Assembly: GCA_963768075.1 (NCBI GenBank)
Contig: CAVYHD010000046.1
Span: 62,001 to 126,000 of the forward strand
DNA: 64,000 nucleotides
Direction: 5' to 3'
Source of the DNA: QHXW01 sp963768075
GTDB lineage: Bacteria > Acidobacteriota > Terriglobia > Bryobacterales > Bryobacteraceae
Shown: positions 60,656 to 64,000 of the stretch, piece by piece
How the letters are laid out: each line of letters opens with the position of its first letter
Numbering within the stretch: position 1 is the stretch's first letter
The notes under the pieces: generated by a model
The model's database searches: none
Seen by the model: the letters and a program-made list of their open reading frames with translations, nothing else
What the model was told of the DNA's origin: nothing
Translations under genes and position numbers: made by a program

Positions 60656-60671
60656 TGGCGCGGCTCGTGCA
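60656..60671 (+). promoter_or_regulatory. Sigma-54 promoter
   Basis: TGGCGCGGCTCGTGCA matches TGGCACG-N4-TTGCW at 10 of 12 positions, with GG at 60657-60658 and GC at 60669-60670. Together with site B it forms a complete enhancer-plus-promoter set. The next recognised start codon is at 60941. Confidence 0.6.
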
Positions 60672-60940
60672 TTAGCAACGGCGTCGCGGGGATTCCCGCG
60701 GCGGCAGGGGGAGAAGCACGATTGAGCCATTCTCACCGCAGCAGCATGCGGAAGTTCAGAAGACTCGAACTCACGAAGCCGTGAAAAGAAAGATTGAGGC
60801 AGAAGTTGTCTCCGGAGAAATCATTGGTACGGAGATCGGCTCGCCCATCGCTGCCAAGTAAACGATACCCGCGCGTTTCCACTTCGGGCCGGCCTTCGAT
60901 GTGCCGCCGGCCCTGAGCGGGTGCAATGAGGTCGAGCATT

Positions 60941-61162
60941 ATGAAAACGAGCACGGTATTCGCCATCATTCTCATTGCTGTCGGGATCATGGCTTTTGTA
61001 TATCAAGGCTTCACCTACAGCACCAGAGAAAAAGTTATTGATCTCGGTCCCATCCACGTGACGGCGGAGAAGACCAAGACAGTTCCGCTGCCCCCGATTG
61101 TGGGAATGATCGCGGTGTCCAGCGGCCTTGTGTTGCTGGTGGTGGGCCGAAGAAAAGTTTGA
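60941..61162 (+). CDS. Small two-span membrane protein (DUF3185-like)
   Basis: This 73-residue protein has a first helix (MKTSTVFAIILIAVGIMAFVYQG), a soluble loop with STREKVIDLGPIHVTAEKTKTVPLPP, and a second helix (VGMIAVSSGLVLLVVGRRKV). The GPxHxTAEKxxTxPLPP loop is characteristic of a small family common in Acidobacteriota and Deltaproteobacteria. The frame is open to 60926; the ATG at 60941 is preferred. Function unknown. Confidence 0.7.
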   Translation: MKTSTVFAIILIAVGIMAFVYQGFTYSTREKVIDLGPIHVTAEKTKTVPLPPIVGMIAVSSGLVLLVVGRRKV

Positions 61163-61367
61163 GCGGGCAGGATGGCGCCCACAATTTTTGCCGCATCCGA
61201 ATCGTCACCTTATGACTTTGCATACAAGGGCCATGTAGATGCAGGCAACCAAGTGGCGACCATTACCAATTGAACAGAGCGGACGATCTGGTTCGCAGAG
61301 GCAGGGCCGCTAACTAACCGTCGGCCGCCACGAAGAACGTGGCGAGTTCACTTAAGGAGACATGTAT

Positions 61368-62015
61368 ATGGCAAATACCGCCGTTTTCGGCATCTACCAG
61401 AATCGAGTCCAGCTGGAGGACGCAGTTAACGCTCTCCACAAGGTGGGCTTTCGGAACACGGACACTGCCGTGTTGTTTTCAGAGAATCAAGGCTCCAAGG
61501 ACTTGGCTCACGAGCGTCATACCAAAGCCCCGGAATGCGCAATTTACGGCGCTGGTATATGCGCTGTCCTGGGAGGCGCGTTCGGGTACCTGGCTGCCAT
61601 TAGCGCCGTAGCAATTCCGGGAGTAAGTCCGTTGTTTATCGCGGCCGGCCCGATCATTGGGGCGCTGGCTGGAGCCGGCGCCGGCGGCATCGTGGGGGCC
61701 ATTATCGGGGCCGTCGCCGGGATCGGGATGCCGGAGTACGAGGCCAAGCGATATAACGGTCGCACGAAGCACGGCGGCATTCTGCTGTCGGTTCACTGCG
61801 ATAGCTCGGACTGGGTAAAGCGCGCAAAAGATCGTTTGAAGGAAACCGGGGCCGAGAGCATCGCTTCCGCACGTGAAGCGGGCTCGGATTTCGCAAAGAC
61901 CGACAGACCCGTACGGCGACACGCAAAACATCTGGCCAAGGAAACCGTCCCGGTGATCGTCGCATCACCCGGCGAAACCAACGCGGATTTGGCGAAGACA
62001 GGCACGAGCGTATAA
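61368..62015 (+). CDS. YflT/DUF1269-like stress protein
   Basis: This 215-residue relative of the protein at 32251 has an N-terminal ferredoxin-like part (AVFGIYQNRVQLEDAVNALHKVGF), a glycine-rich membrane section (GAGICAVLGGAFGYLAAISAVAIPGVS, GPIIGALAGAGAGGIVGAIIGAVAG), a short soluble repeat of the fold, and a variable Lys/Thr-rich tail with two copies of an LAKT/FAKT motif. AAGGAG nine bases before the ATG at 61368 is preferred over the ATG at 61362. Confidence 0.8.
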   Translation: MANTAVFGIYQNRVQLEDAVNALHKVGFRNTDTAVLFSENQGSKDLAHERHTKAPECAIYGAGICAVLGGAFGYLAAISAVAIPGVSPLFIAAGPIIGALAGAGAGGIVGAIIGAVAGIGMPEYEAKRYNGRTKHGGILLSVHCDSSDWVKRAKDRLKETGAESIASAREAGSDFAKTDRPVRRHAKHLAKETVPVIVASPGETNADLAKTGTSV

Positions 62016-62089
62016 AGACAGGTGGCGCGTCAGCCTCCGTCCGGCCCGCCATTTCGCGATTCAATCGACTAATCAAGAAAGGAGAGAGT

Positions 62090-62425
62090 GTGTCATTTCT
62101 GGCTTGGATCGTTCTTGGTTTGCTGGCCGGGTTTATTGGCAGCAAGCTTGTAAATAGGAGAGGGGAGGGCATCGTGCTCGACGTTCTGTTGGGAGTCGTC
62201 GGCGCCGTCATTGGGGGTTGGTTGTTCCGCGTCTTGGGAGCTAGCGGTGTAAATGGCCTCAACCTATACAGTCTCTTTGTGGCGGTTCTTGGCTCAGTGG
62301 TTTTATTGGTTCTATCATGCGCTCCGAGGAAGCCGAAGAGCGTGATCGTGCGCATCGTGGAACGGATAATACCGGTGGCGTCACTGGTTTGCAGCGATCC
62401 GGCCTCTTCTCTTGCGCTACGCTGA
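62090..62425 (+). CDS. GlsB/YeaQ/YmgE-family membrane protein, C-terminus shifted
   Basis: The first 75 residues (SFLAWIVLGLLAGFIGSKL, GIVLDVLLGVVGAVIGGWLFR, YSLFVAVLGSVVLLVL) are a normal three-helix GlsB-type protein with a GTG start and AGGAGAGAG upstream. The family's usual YHALRGSRRA-like end is found in another frame, stopping at a TGA at 62343-62345, so a single-base error near 62318 is likely. As read the tail is about 25 residues too long. Confidence 0.75.
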   Translation: MSFLAWIVLGLLAGFIGSKLVNRRGEGIVLDVLLGVVGAVIGGWLFRVLGASGVNGLNLYSLFVAVLGSVVLLVLSCAPRKPKSVIVRIVERIIPVASLVCSDPASSLALR

Positions 62426-62547
62426 GATCGTGACCGAGCGGTCCCGGCGGCGCTTCCTTGCATCCGGAAACCTTGCACGTCCACGACGGATGAGCGGGAA
62501 AGAACTCTCCCCTCCGATGAGGAAAGCGGGGTGACGTTCGGCTTGCC

Positions 62548-64000
62548 ATGGAGACCACAGCAACAAATTTGGCAGGCACAGTGAAGAGCTGGCTCCAGTT
62601 ACCAGCTACCTTCCGCGGGAATGGCTTGACCGAAAAGTACTCGAACGACGAGCCACCCCTGCGCTCGGAGCTATTCAGCGCCGATCAGATGAAGGTGCAT
62701 GGCAAGTCGCTCGCGGTCTCGCATCAGTTGAGTACAGGCCCGGCTCGCGATCGGCTTCTAACACGGCTGGCTGCGAACGAAGCGGCTCTGATTGGGGTCC
62801 GCAGCCTGCTGACGGACGCGGTTCAGGCGAACCGCCGAATCACCCCGGCCGGGGAGTGGCTGCTCGACAACTTCTATCTGATCGAAGAACAGATTCGGCA
62901 CGGCCAAGAGGCATTTGCCGAAGGGTTACAGCCGGGAGCTATCCGCGCTTGATGAATCGGCCCTTCGGCCGGACTTCCGCGCGTTTATGACATCGCGCTG
63001 GAGACGATTTCGCACGGCGATGGACGGGTGGATCCGGAGAGTCTGAGCAGCTTCGTAGCGGCTTACCAAACGGTCACTGCCCTCAAGCTTGGGCGAATTG
63101 TGGGCCATACCGATCATGCTGCGCCTGGCATTGATCGAAAATCTCCGGCGCGTCGGAGCGCGGATGGCCGCCGGCAGGATCGACCGAAACCACGCGGACT
63201 ATCTGGGCGGACCGGATGACGGAGATTGCCGAGAAGGATCCGAAGAGCCTGATTCTGGTGATCGCCGACATGGCGCGCTCGAGCCCGCCGCTGGTCGAGC
63301 TCCTTTGTCGCGGAATTTGCGCGCCGGCTGCAGGGACAGAGCTCCGCTCTGGCATTGCCGCTGACCTGGATCGAGCAGCGACTCGTCGGAATCCGGCCTG
63401 ACGATCGAGCAGTTGGTGCAGTCGGAGAACCAACAACAGGCCGCGGACCAGGTTTCGATCAGCAACAGCATCGGCAGCCTTCGATTTCTGGGCGATGGAC
63501 TGGCGCGAGTTCGTCGAGACCATGAGCGTCGTCGAGCAGATGTTGCGCCAGGACCCGGGCGGGCGTATACGGCAGAATGGATTTTGCCACACGTGATCGC
63601 TATCGCCACGTCGTGGAAAAGCTCGCCAAGAGCAGCCGGCTGCCGGAAGCCGACGTGGCGCGCAAGGCGATCCAACTGGCGCGATGCAGGATCTGGCCCG
63701 CAAAGGCAGCGAAGATCGAGCGGCCCATGTTGGCTTCTACCTGATCGACAAGGGACTTCCGCAGCTTGGAGCGAGCCGCTGCGACATCCTCCCATCGGTA
63801 TCCGGGACCTTGCACGGAATTATCGCGCCGCTTCCCTTTGTTGCTCTATCTGGGCGCGATTCTGCTGATCACGGCCGTTTTCACAGCGAGTCTTACTGGC
63901 GAAGGCGCATGCGGCCGGGTTGCATGGCTGGACAGCTGGCACTGATCGGCATCGCTCGCGCTTCTGTGCACCAGTCAGCTGGCGGTGGCGATGGTGAACT
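62548..64000 (+). pseudogene. Cyclic beta-1,2-glucan synthase (NdvB/ChvB-like), partial, many frameshifts
   Basis: The N-terminal region of a very large membrane glycosyltransferase that makes cyclic beta-1,2-glucans. Family-typical pieces are read in shifting frames: ATTPAGEWLLDNFYLIEEQIR-like (TPAGEWLLDNFYLIEEQIRH), LPKGYSREL, VYDIALETISHGDGRVDPES, GELWAIPIMLRLALIENLRR, VIADMARSSPPLV, LPLTWIEQRL, SVVEQMLRQDPGG, MDFATRDRYRHVVEKLAK and, near the right edge, a membrane helix LLLYLGAILLITAVFTASL. About ten frame changes are needed within 1.1 kb. The gene continues past the window. Such density points to low-quality sequence more than to evolution. Confidence 0.75.

Larger units (their letters stand above)
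60392..60940. other. Intergenic region with activator sites and a sigma-54 promoter, no clear gene
   Basis: No gene is convincing. It holds site B at 60434-60468 and a sigma-54 promoter at 60656-60671. Downstream of that promoter a plus frame without a good start ends at 60860, and a minus frame (60739-60990) overlaps the next gene. A small RNA, a small ORF or a long leader of the gene at 60941 would each fit. Confidence 0.5.

Noticed and set aside
60739..60990. Minus-strand frame with a protein-like C-terminus
   Set aside because: It overlaps the start of the small membrane protein at 60941, has no ribosome binding site, and a plus frame is also open there. Not enough support to call it.
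61229..61242. GG-N10-GC before the YflT-like gene at 61368
   Set aside because: Only about 7 of 12 consensus positions match, no activator site is nearby, and such spacing arises often by chance at this GC content.
1..64000. CRISPR arrays, tRNA or rRNA genes
   Set aside because: No regularly spaced repeats, cloverleaf-like sequences or rRNA segments were noticed on reading both strands; a dedicated RNA search was not possible here.

Overview
The window looks like part of an Acidobacteriota chromosome, closest in character to the Solibacter/Bryobacterales type. The evidence is a VWFA-related protein of the acidobacterial type, exported beta-strand proteins of kinds common in that phylum, a GC-rich sequence with many GTG/TTG starts, and the gene order ffh-rpsP-khpA-rimM-trmD-rplS-rnhB. 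This is inference from gene content; no rRNA or tRNA was seen.

Left part (1-12 kb): the end of an amine-metabolism operon (sarcosine-oxidase-like flavoprotein plus a GlnT/GMAS-like ligase), then a reverse-strand block with hpnE (hopanoid synthesis), an ATP-dependent DNA ligase and its partner nuclease, with many frameshifts. A DNA-glycosylase-like gene follows. At 7685-11320 a 3.6-kb transposon with inverted ends and a 4-bp target duplication (AGGG) has split a small gene. It carries an ArsR regulator, an AHSA1-domain protein, an exported hydrolase and an IS3-family transposase.

Middle (11.5-30.5 kb): housekeeping RNA and translation genes; a cold-shock-domain protein; a three-subunit molybdenum hydroxylase operon ending in a small Cys-rich protein; exported DUF1326 and SYLF proteins; a metallothionein-like gene next to a large palindrome and an IS110-family element; an MFS exporter; and a PerM/AI-2E-type membrane protein.

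Right part (30.7-62.5 kb): a long run of envelope and general-stress genes (DUF883, YihY, YflT/DUF1269-like, PRC-barrel, CsbD, VIT, P-type ATPase, phosphoketolase, GroES/EL, Crp/Fnr, DUF3309, lmo0937-like, YtxH, GlsB-like). Embedded in it are an LPXTA-type surface protein with a VWA protein and a sortase, a CheB-CheR-PAS-kinase giant with a second kinase and two single-domain response regulators, and an NtrC-class sigma-54 activator. A 13-bp palindrome, TGCAR-N3-YTGCA, recurs at four places, three of them as pairs 21-22 bp apart, and most lie upstream of -24/-12-like promoters. I read this as a local sigma-54 regulon. The window ends inside a heavily frameshifted cyclic beta-1,2-glucan synthase gene.

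Frameshifts are concentrated at 3.6-5.6 kb and 62.9-64 kb with isolated ones elsewhere, so part of the apparent gene decay may be sequencing or assembly error.
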